DNA from: Limnoglobus sp043757025
GTDB lineage: Bacteria > Planctomycetota > Planctomycetia > Gemmatales > Gemmataceae
Assembly: GCA_043757025.1 (NCBI GenBank)
Contig: JAYVQG010000403.1
Location: forward strand, 1-13,646
Reading direction: 5' to 3'
Length of the DNA stretch: 13,646 nt
Under the pieces are notes generated by a model that saw only the letters and a list, made by a program, of their open reading frames with translations, was not told where the DNA came from and did no database searches. This document shows, piece after piece, positions 1 to 5,085 of this stretch. Position 1 is the first letter of the stretch. Each line of letters opens with the position of its first letter. The translations under genes were made by a program, and so were the position numbers.

Positions 1-84
1 AAGTGGATGTCGGGCAAACGCCAAATCGCCGCCCTCGACTCGAAAGTCCACGAATCGATTCTCACGCAATTCCTAGCGAATTAA
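1..84 (+). CDS. 3' end of a + strand gene (C-terminal 27 residues, partial)
   Basis: Frame 1 is open from the left edge to a TAA at 82-84. It encodes a tail that begins KWMSGKRQIAALDSK and ends ILTQFLAN. Most codons end in G or C, as in the GC-rich genes nearby. It stops 16 bases before the end of the convergent gene at 101, which is the spacing expected for two genes meeting tail to tail. The start and nearly all of the protein lie outside the window. Twenty-seven residues without a recognisable motif do not allow a family assignment. A chance open frame of this length is possible, so confidence is moderate. Confidence 0.5.
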   Translation, partial: KWMSGKRQIAALDSKVHESILTQFLAN

Positions 85-100
85 ATGCGATTGCCCTGAC

Positions 101-1114
101 TCACTTCGCCTTCTCGGCGCGAACCTGCTTCAAGAATTCGCCGACGGTGATCGTGTCGCTCGGCGGATTCTTCGCATCCGCCAAGAGGAGGCCGTATTCG
201 CGAATGAATAACTCGTAGCGTTTTTGAGGTTTGCCATTCTCGTCAGGAAAAATGGGAATGAAAGCGTCGTTGATTTCATCCACATAGAGTTGAAACCACG
301 TTCCCAAAGTATGCTCGCCACCAGGAAGATCGATTTGCATTGGATCTGTAATGAACGCTGGCTGTTGCCACCGCGGAACTCGAACTATTCCCGTTACATT
401 CGCCGACTTCAAGATCGCGGTAAAAACCTGCTCGAGATAGACCTTTTTCTGCGCTTCGAGCTTGATCGGCTTGTCGATCGCTTCACGCAGTTGATTCGCG
501 AACGAACCGGAAATCTTAGCGGTCGGTGACTGAAGAGGCTGCACACTGTGGAACCATGAAACATCAAAAGCCTCAACAGCAACTTCCACTCGAACCTTCT
601 GGTTGCTGTTCGTGAATGTTGCATAATCGGCCTCGGCGTTGGCCAGTTCGCCTTTGAGTTTCACCATGGCTTTTTCAGACTCGACGACTCTTAACTCTTG
701 TTGGGCAAACATTAGCTGTACCTGTCTCAACTCCGCTGCCGAAATTGTATTATTCACTTGTTTCATTTGGTCGGTAAGCAATTTTGTTGCTCCCTTCGAG
801 CTATCCAAGGCGACTTGATGTCCCTTCATCTCCACTGCGACTTGCTGTTTGAGGTTCTCGGCGGCGCGTTTGGCCGTCGCGACTTTGATGGCCACGTTGT
901 GTTTGGTTTGCAGCCACTTCGCCTGAGCGAGTTCGACTTCGGCGGCAGCGGCACGCACGTCCGGGTGGTACCGCACCGCATCAGCAGTGGCTTCCTCGAG
1001 CGTCAGCGGCTTGGGTTCCGGGGCTTTCTTCGGCTTGGCCTCGGGTGGCGGCGCTTGACCCAGCGAGATCATCGCCAGCAGGCCCAACAGCGCGATACTA
1101 GTCAGCTTTCGCAT
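101..1114 (-). CDS. Secreted coiled-coil protein with a TolC-like N-terminal motif, third gene of the ECF sigma operon
   Basis: The 337-residue protein starts with a signal peptide (MRKLTSIALLGLLAMISLGQ, residues 1-20), followed by a Pro/Lys-rich linker. Residues 37-66 (LTLEEATADAVRYHPDVRAA) match the opening helix pattern of outer-membrane efflux proteins of the TolC family. Residues 55-165 are rich in Ala, Lys, Glu and Gln and look like a long coiled coil. Residues 175-335 are a mixed alpha/beta region of no family I recognise. At 337 residues with only one TolC-like start it is too short for a complete TolC protomer, which has two repeats and usually over 400 residues. It is more likely a periplasmic or cell-surface protein that borrows the helix pattern. 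The start is well supported: an AAGGAG-type ribosome site lies at 1122-1129, just upstream of the ATG. It overlaps the end of the preceding gene by 17 bases, so the two are co-transcribed. Function unknown. Confidence 0.88.
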   Translation of the reverse strand: MRKLTSIALLGLLAMISLGQAPPPEAKPKKAPEPKPLTLEEATADAVRYHPDVRAAAAEVELAQAKWLQTKHNVAIKVATAKRAAENLKQQVAVEMKGHQVALDSSKGATKLLTDQMKQVNNTISAAELRQVQLMFAQQELRVVESEKAMVKLKGELANAEADYATFTNSNQKVRVEVAVEAFDVSWFHSVQPLQSPTAKISGSFANQLREAIDKPIKLEAQKKVYLEQVFTAILKSANVTGIVRVPRWQQPAFITDPMQIDLPGGEHTLGTWFQLYVDEINDAFIPIFPDENGKPQKRYELFIREYGLLLADAKNPPSDTITVGEFLKQVRAEKAK

Positions 1115-1616
1115 GATCGTTCTCCTTTTGAGATTGTTTCAGGTTCATCAACATCCACGAATCGTCACTCCGAATCGCGACAACTCCACCTTCCGCGAGG
1201 TGTTGCCGATAGCAACGCATCGCCGCTTCCACGCGGCGCACTCGCAGGAATGCATCGCCGGCTTGCTTGTAGAAACTCGCGCATTGCGCGGGGTCGCGCG
1301 CCTTTTCGGCTTCGAGTTCGAGTTGCTCCGGCGTCATCACCAAATCATCGCGCGAGACTTTCGGCTCGGTCGGCACGGGGACAAACACTTTCTCGATTTC
1401 GCGTTCGATCACCGGCGGTGGCGTCGGCTTGCCGTACCAACCGACCGCACCGCCGGCGACGAATATCGCTGCGATTCCGAGCATCGCCGAGCCACGCCGA
1501 AGGCATCGTTTGCGCTGATGGTGCGCCCACGTTTGCGCGAACAGCCGTTCGCGCAACGCGACGTTTGCCGGTGCTTCGATGGGCGTCAGAAGGCTGTCGA
1601 GTTCATCGTCGGTCAT
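1098..1616 (-). CDS. Single-pass membrane protein, candidate anti-sigma partner of the adjacent ECF sigma factor
   Basis: This 172-residue protein has a short cytoplasmic N-terminus (1-42), one transmembrane helix at about 43-61 (GSAMLGIAAIFVAGGAVGWY), a Pro-rich extracytoplasmic linker (63-90) and a C-terminal helical part at about 97-160. The last part, with FYKQAGDAFLRVRRVEAAM and then CYRQHLAE, resembles a TPR-type helix pair. The ATG overlaps the sigma factor stop as ATGA at 1613-1616 and has no clear ribosome site of its own, which indicates translational coupling. Position and topology are those of an anti-sigma factor. The zinc-binding HxxxCxxC motif of ZAS-type anti-sigma factors is absent from the N-terminus: there is only AHHQRKRC at about 31-38. 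The anti-sigma role is therefore inferred from context. It could instead be a structural or sensory membrane protein. Confidence 0.87.
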   Translation of the reverse strand: MTDDELDSLLTPIEAPANVALRERLFAQTWAHHQRKRCLRRGSAMLGIAAIFVAGGAVGWYGKPTPPPVIEREIEKVFVPVPTEPKVSRDDLVMTPEQLELEAEKARDPAQCASFYKQAGDAFLRVRRVEAAMRCYRQHLAEGGVVAIRSDDSWMLMNLKQSQKENDHAKAD

Positions 1617-2167
1617 CGGTCGCGCTCGTAGTGTTCGCGGAACGCTTGCCGGGCGCGCGACAGCAACGATTCGACCGCTTTCGCGGTTTCGCCTCCGTCG
1701 CTGGCGATCCGTTCCACGCTTTGCTGGTCGAGGTATTTCGCACGCAATACCCGTTCGTATCGTTCGGGCAATTCTGCCAGCGCCCGTGCCACCCGCTCGG
1801 CCCGTTCGCGGGTATCGTCGATGCCCGGCGCGACCAGATGTTCGCTATTTTCCAACACACTCACCCGCCGTCGGTAGCGCGTGCGACTTCGCAATTGATG
1901 CCGAAGCACATTCGCAGCGATGCCGCAAACCCAGGCCGCAAACGGGCAGGTGTGCGGGTCGAACGTTCGCAGTTTCCGGATCGCGGTCATCCACGATTCT
2001 TGCAAAACATCATCGACCAAGTCGGGGAGGCCACTCGCCCGCCAACGGACGTACGCGGCCACGCTTTCAAACGACTCGTCGTAAAGCGTTCGCCATGCGT
2101 CGGCGCGACCGCACGCGGCCAAATCGCGGAGGGCGAGTTCCTGCCACACATCGCGGGCTTGCGCCAT
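1613..2167 (-). CDS. ECF-family RNA polymerase sigma factor
   Basis: The 184-residue protein has the two-domain layout and length of an extracytoplasmic-function sigma-70 factor, which directs RNA polymerase to a small regulon. Region 2 covers about 15-93, with the DDVLQESWMTAIRKLRTFD segment and the promoter-melting/-10 part WVCGIAANVLRHQLRSR. Region 4 covers about 125-180, with ALAELPERYERVLRAKYLD followed by a helix-turn-helix, VERIASDGGETAKAVESLLS and RARQAFREH. The frame stays open upstream to 2539, but that extension would run back through the leader and start of the divergent gene. The ATG at 2165-2167 has a good ribosome site (AGGAG, 2172-2176) and gives a normal-length protein. It is the first gene of a three-gene operon. 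Its regulon and signal cannot be read from the sequence; many such factors control their own operon. Confidence 0.93.
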   Translation of the reverse strand: MAQARDVWQELALRDLAACGRADAWRTLYDESFESVAAYVRWRASGLPDLVDDVLQESWMTAIRKLRTFDPHTCPFAAWVCGIAANVLRHQLRSRTRYRRRVSVLENSEHLVAPGIDDTRERAERVARALAELPERYERVLRAKYLDQQSVERIASDGGETAKAVESLLSRARQAFREHYERDR

Positions 2168-2171
2168 CTCG

Positions 2172-2176
2172 CTCCT
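2172..2176 (-). promoter_or_regulatory. Ribosome binding site that fixes the sigma factor start
   Basis: The minus strand reads AGGAG four bases before a short spacer and the ATG at 2167. The open frame extends another 124 codons upstream without a stop, so this site is what separates the real start from the artificial long version. Confidence 0.7.
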
Positions 2177-2211
2177 AATGGGGCCGTGTACCGAGAGAGT
2201 GCCCGCCCACC

Positions 2212-2404
2212 CAGCAATCATCCGAAAGTATCTGGGAATGCCAAACCCACCGAGATAAACTCGGTGGCTCGTTGCACGATAAGTCGTACTGAATAGGTAT
2301 CCGGCCCACTCCCCGAGGTGCGATCCGATGGCGAAATTCTCACTCACCAAACGCGAACTCGCGTCGGGCGATCTGCCCCTGCTCTGCATGAAGTGCGGCA
2401 AAAC
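2212..2404 (+). repeat. Leader/5'-coding direct repeat, copy 1
   Basis: This segment covers 116 bases of intergenic DNA plus the first 25 codons of the gene at 2328. It recurs almost unchanged at 3135-3328. In the non-coding part the copies differ by one substitution (C at 2306, T in copy 2) and one inserted G in copy 2. In the 77 coding bases they differ at five positions, three of them silent. Beyond codon 25 the similarity falls off sharply. The segment carries the ribosome site GAGGTG (2315-2320, seven bases before the ATG) and a perfect hairpin. It lies in the divergent region shared with the sigma operon, so the sigma promoter may also lie here. I see no convincing sigma-70 promoter. 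TTGCAC at 2272-2277 resembles a -35 box, but no good -10 box follows. Confidence 0.92.
2247..2267 (+). promoter_or_regulatory. Perfect 8-bp hairpin in leader copy 1
   Basis: The arms CCACCGAG and CTCGGTGG are exact inverted repeats around an ATAAA loop, about 60 bases before the start codon. No run of T follows, so it does not look like an intrinsic terminator. It could be an operator for a dimeric regulator or a 5'-UTR RNA hairpin. It is fully conserved in leader copy 2. Confidence 0.6.
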
Positions 2405-2951
2405 CGTCCGCAAACCGATGGAAGTCACGCTGACGTTCTGGCCGAAAGCCGTTCGAGTGGCCGTATTGGTAGGTCTGGTATTCGCTTGTGGACTGGGCGG
2501 CGCGATCGCGTACGCTTTTCTTCGCGGGAAGATCGTCAAGTTCCCCTCGCAGGTTCCAGTCTGTAATCGTCACCGAAATATGTGGAAGACGCCGCTTTAT
2601 GTCATTTTCGGTTGTTTGATTGCAGGAAATCTTTTGATGTTTCTCGTATTGATTATGTCGCGATACAATCAGCGAAATACATCCGAAACTGATGTACAAG
2701 CCTTCACAGCTTCGATGTTCGTCCTCGTTATCGGGATATACATTGGCAATGTGAAAATGCAGAGTGCTGTTATCATCGAATCCGTGCACGGCAACAATGC
2801 GAAGTTCAACAACATCTCAGAAAAATTCATCGCAGCGCTCGTCGAGCATCGCGATAGTGACGAGGAGGCCGAGGTCATCGACGATGACGAAGGCTTCGAG
2901 GTGATCGAGGAACCGCCTTCCGTCCGGAAGCGTCGTCGCAACGAGGATTGA
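2328..2951 (+). CDS. Small multi-pass membrane protein with paired CxxC/CxxH motifs (paralog A)
   Basis: The protein has 207 residues. The conserved N-terminus MAKFSLTKRELASGDLPLLC leads into CxxC (C20, C23). A second pair, C79 and H82 in VPVCNRHR, follows the first membrane helix. These four residues could bind one metal such as zinc if both loops lie on the same side, which is an inference. Transmembrane helices are at about 41-65, 88-110 and 125-144. The tail (about 165-207) has a conserved helix NNISEKFIAALVEHR, then a strongly acidic run and a basic end (KRRRNED). The ribosome site GAGGTG sits seven bases before the ATG. The neighbour at 3252 is a paralog sharing the leader, both metal-ligand pairs and the C-terminal helix. 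The middle of the gene is less GC-rich than the operon next door. I recognise no named family; the function is unknown. Confidence 0.88.
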   Translation: MAKFSLTKRELASGDLPLLCMKCGKTVRKPMEVTLTFWPKAVRVAVLVGLVFACGLGGAIAYAFLRGKIVKFPSQVPVCNRHRNMWKTPLYVIFGCLIAGNLLMFLVLIMSRYNQRNTSETDVQAFTASMFVLVIGIYIGNVKMQSAVIIESVHGNNAKFNNISEKFIAALVEHRDSDEEAEVIDDDEGFEVIEEPPSVRKRRRNED

Positions 2952-3006
2952 CATCATCTGGGGTAACCGTTCACGGGTCCGATTGCATTTCCAACAATCA
3001 GACGCC

Positions 3007-3130
3007 GTAGGTCGCGGCCGAAGAGGCTTTGCGATGAGGCCCGACGAACGGCAACGACAACAACCCTCATGGTTTTTATGTTCCGCGCGAAAGCACTGTC
3101 GGGCCTCCCAAAGCCTCCGGCCCGACCTAC
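3007..3130. repeat. REP/MITE-like inverted-repeat element
   Basis: The left arm (3007-3045) and right arm (3098-3130) are imperfect inverted repeats. Matching blocks are GTAGGTCG at the outer ends, AGGCTTTG in the middle and GAGGCCCGAC at the inner ends, separated by short mismatched stretches. The loop is about 52 bases with no open frame. No flanking target-site duplication is visible. The element starts 55 bases after the stop of paralog A and ends four bases before leader copy 2. Transcribed, it would form a long stable hairpin that could end or protect the upstream mRNA. Palindromic units of this kind are usually present in many copies per genome, but copy number cannot be seen here. Confidence 0.75.
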
Positions 3131-3134
3131 AAAA

Positions 3135-3328
3135 CAGCAATCATCCGAAAGTATCTGGGGAATGCCAAACCCACCGAGATAAACTCGGTGGCTCGTTGCA
3201 CGATAAGTCGTACTGAATAGGTATCCGGCCTACTCCCCGAGGTGCGATCCGATGGCGAAATTCTCACTCACCAAACGCGAACTGGCGTCGGGCGAGCTAC
3301 CTCTGCTCTGCATGAAGTGCAGCAAAAC
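3135..3328 (+). repeat. Leader/5'-coding direct repeat, copy 2
   Basis: This is the second copy of the segment at 2212-2404, offset by 923-924 bases. It contains 117 bases of leader with the same ribosome site (GAGGTG, 3239-3244) and the first 25 codons of paralog B. The two amino-acid changes relative to copy 1 are D15E and G24S. It begins directly after the inverted-repeat element at 3007-3130, so the duplication edge and the element edge almost coincide. Confidence 0.92.
3171..3191 (+). promoter_or_regulatory. Perfect 8-bp hairpin in leader copy 2
   Basis: Arms and loop are identical to those at 2247-2267 and lie at the same distance from the start codon. Conservation in both copies fits a functional operator or RNA element, although recent duplication alone would also give it. 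Confidence 0.6.
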
Positions 3329-3929
3329 AATTCTCAAACCCGCGAACAAGTTGCTGGAGTTTCGGCCAGGGGTAGTCCTGCTCAGCTTCGTGGTTTGCGG
3401 ATTAGTTAGCGCTGGTATTTTGGCCACCGGCATGACCGGGCATAGTGGATTTCGCAGCGCCTTCAGTGTTTTCGCAGCGATCGCCTTCTTCGCACTTCGG
3501 CGTCCAATTGTCAAAATCCCAACACGATTGCCGGTGTGCGACAAGCATCGCGATCAAAGGAAAATACCGCTCCTCACCATGCTTGGCATTGTCGCAACAG
3601 GTGCGATTCCCACGTACATCTCTATTTCCTTATCGGATACAATGCCAGCCGCGATCGTTACGATTTTGTTTTATGTGGGGATCGCCGTGATGGTCATCGG
3701 GTATATAGTCGGAAGCATAATGCTCAGAGTTGAAATCAAGATCGCATCGGTCGATGGAGAAAACGTCATGCTGACGAACATTTCCGACGCATTCATCGAA
3801 GCGCTCACCGAACAACGCAAGAATGCTCCTGTTCCTGTCGTCGAAGACATCGGCGTTGACCAGCTCTACAGAGTCGCCGAGTTGCCGCAGGACCAGTCGA
3901 GTTGGCGGAATATCGATATGTCGGATTGA
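3252..3929 (+). CDS. Small multi-pass membrane protein with paired CxxC/CxxH motifs (paralog B)
   Basis: This 225-residue paralog of the protein at 2328 starts MAKFSLTKRELASGELPLLC. It keeps the CxxC pair (C20, C23) and the later CxxH pair (C96, H99, in LPVCDKHR). Membrane segments are at about 40-60, 69-82, 106-127 and 132-157, so it appears to have one more hydrophobic stretch than paralog A. The loop between the two metal-type pairs is 17 residues longer. The C-terminal helix motif (TNISDAFIEALTEQR, 175-189) is shared, but the acidic and basic tail of paralog A is replaced by an unrelated end. Outside the first 25 codons and these motifs the sequences have diverged strongly. It has its own leader and ribosome site, so it is probably transcribed separately but under the same control. 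Function unknown. Confidence 0.88.
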   Translation: MAKFSLTKRELASGELPLLCMKCSKTILKPANKLLEFRPGVVLLSFVVCGLVSAGILATGMTGHSGFRSAFSVFAAIAFFALRRPIVKIPTRLPVCDKHRDQRKIPLLTMLGIVATGAIPTYISISLSDTMPAAIVTILFYVGIAVMVIGYIVGSIMLRVEIKIASVDGENVMLTNISDAFIEALTEQRKNAPVPVVEDIGVDQLYRVAELPQDQSSWRNIDMSD

Positions 3930-3960
3930 TTTTTAACCGCAGAGGACGCCGCTGCAATCA

Positions 3961-3969
3961 TGGTACAAT
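3961..3969 (+). promoter_or_regulatory. Extended -10 promoter-like site for the CxxCH protein gene
   Basis: TGGTACAAT matches the extended -10 form TGnTATAAT with one mismatch in the hexamer. No -35 box is visible 16-18 bases upstream, as is common for extended -10 promoters. Transcription would begin near 3976, about 26 bases before the ATG at 4002. This argues against the in-frame ATG at 3960, which would overlap the promoter. The assignment rests on the E. coli-type consensus; planctomycete promoters are less well defined. Confidence 0.4.
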
Positions 3970-4001
3970 CGACTCGCGATTCAACATTCTGGGCACATAA
4001 C

Positions 4002-5033
4002 ATGATCCGTACTTGGCCGTTTTTGCTGCTCGCGTTTGCGGGAATCTTGCCGTTTGCGGTGGCCCAAGAGAAGCCCGTGCTGAACGACACCGTTGCGTTG
4101 ACGGCGACGAAACAGGGGCTGCAACGCCTGTACCAAGCGGGGCAGAACTGGCAGGAAAACGCGACCTGTTTTTCGTGCCACCATCAACCGCTGCCGATGT
4201 TCGCCGCCATCGAATCGGCGAAGTTCGGCATCCCGGTCGAGGCGAAAGAGCTGAAATTCCAGTCCGATTTCACGCACGAGTACTTCCAGCCACGCATCGA
4301 AACCATGAACGCGGGGAAGCACATTCCCGGTGGCTCCGCAACGGCGGGATTCGGGCTGTGGGCGATGATGTTGAACGGCCGCCCGGCCGACGACACCACG
4401 ACGGCCATCGTCGCGTACTTGTTGCAAGTGCAAGGAATTGCCGGGGAGAAGGCGAAGATCGAAGGTCCGTGGGCACCGTCGTGCACACGGGTGCCGATGA
4501 ATTCCAAGGTGGGCACGACGGTTCTCGCGCTGATCGGCATGAAGCATTACGCCACCGAATCGCAGCGAAAGGACGTCGACAAAGCCGCGACGCTCGCGGA
4601 AACGTGGCTCGCGAAGGCACCGCTCGACAGCACCGACGACCGCTTCTGGCGGCTCTGGGGATTGCATCTTTTTGCTGGAAATTCAGCAACAATTGAGGAA
4701 ATTCGCACGGCGCTGATCGCCGCCCAACGGAAGGATGGCGGTTGGTCGCAGACGACGAACATGACGAGCGATGCCTATGCGACGGGGCAAGTGCTCTACG
4801 TGCTGCGCCAGACCGGGACGCGGCGCGACGACGCGATCGCCGTGCGTGCCGCTGCCTACCTGATTCGCACGCAACATGCCGATGGCTCGTGGCGAGTGGA
4901 AACGCGCGCGAAGGCGGTTCAGCCATACTTCGACAACGGCGACCCGTACGAGAAACATCAATTCCTATCGGTGGCCGCCACCTCCTGGGCCACCGCAGCA
5001 CTCGCCCAAATGCTACCCGCCGAGAAGCGATAA
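4002..5033 (+). CDS. Exported squalene-cyclase/prenyltransferase-fold protein with a CxxCH haem-type motif
   Basis: From the ATG at 4002 the protein has 343 residues and a clear signal peptide (residues 1-21, ending AVAQ). An in-frame ATG at 3960 would add 14 polar residues ahead of that signal, so the later start is preferred. No strong ribosome site is seen. Residues 56-60 are CFSCH, the covalent haem-c attachment pattern, followed by H61. The rest is repeated helical pairs with QW-type motifs such as AQRKDGGWSQ (241-250) and TQHADGSWRVE (290-300), the signature of the alpha/alpha barrel of squalene-hopene cyclases and protein prenyltransferases. The catalytic DxDD motif of the cyclases is not evident; the nearest is DSTDD at 209-213. 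The length is about half that of a real cyclase. It is probably not a hopanoid enzyme but a periplasmic cytochrome-like or binding protein of unknown role. It ends at the shared terminator at 5037. Confidence 0.9.
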   Translation: MIRTWPFLLLAFAGILPFAVAQEKPVLNDTVALTATKQGLQRLYQAGQNWQENATCFSCHHQPLPMFAAIESAKFGIPVEAKELKFQSDFTHEYFQPRIETMNAGKHIPGGSATAGFGLWAMMLNGRPADDTTTAIVAYLLQVQGIAGEKAKIEGPWAPSCTRVPMNSKVGTTVLALIGMKHYATESQRKDVDKAATLAETWLAKAPLDSTDDRFWRLWGLHLFAGNSATIEEIRTALIAAQRKDGGWSQTTNMTSDAYATGQVLYVLRQTGTRRDDAIAVRAAAYLIRTQHADGSWRVETRAKAVQPYFDNGDPYEKHQFLSVAATSWATAALAQMLPAEKR

Positions 5034-5036
5034 CGA

Positions 5037-5064
5037 AGCAGGCCACCCTTTCGGGTGGCCTGCT
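5037..5064. terminator. Bidirectional hairpin terminator between convergent genes
   Basis: A perfect 12-bp stem (AGCAGGCCACCC with GGGTGGCCTGCT) encloses a TTTC loop. It begins three bases after the TAA of the gene ending at 5033 and lies 21 bases beyond the stop of the convergent giant gene at 5086. The + side is followed by CGTTTCATT, a weak T tract. The symmetrical stem and the position suit termination from both directions. Confidence 0.85.
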
Positions 5065-5085
5065 CGTTTCATTCATCCGACAGTC

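Noticed and set aside
758..2296. A 512-codon + strand frame across the sigma operon
   Set aside because: It is antisense to three genes with recognisable domains and tight start/stop overlaps. Its product is Arg-rich and shows no domain.
2168..2539. Upstream extension of the sigma factor frame by 124 codons
   Set aside because: It runs antisense through the leader and first 71 codons of the divergent gene. The ATG at 2167 has a good ribosome site and gives the usual ECF length.
3931..3950. Short TTTTAACCGCAGAGGACGCC stretch resembling a simple repeat seen in planctomycete intergenic DNA
   Set aside because: Only one unit is present and the resemblance is from memory, so it cannot be supported as a repeat from this window.
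3960..4001. Earlier in-frame ATG for the CxxCH protein
   Set aside because: It would place 14 polar residues ahead of a standard signal peptide and would overlap the extended -10-like site at 3961-3969.
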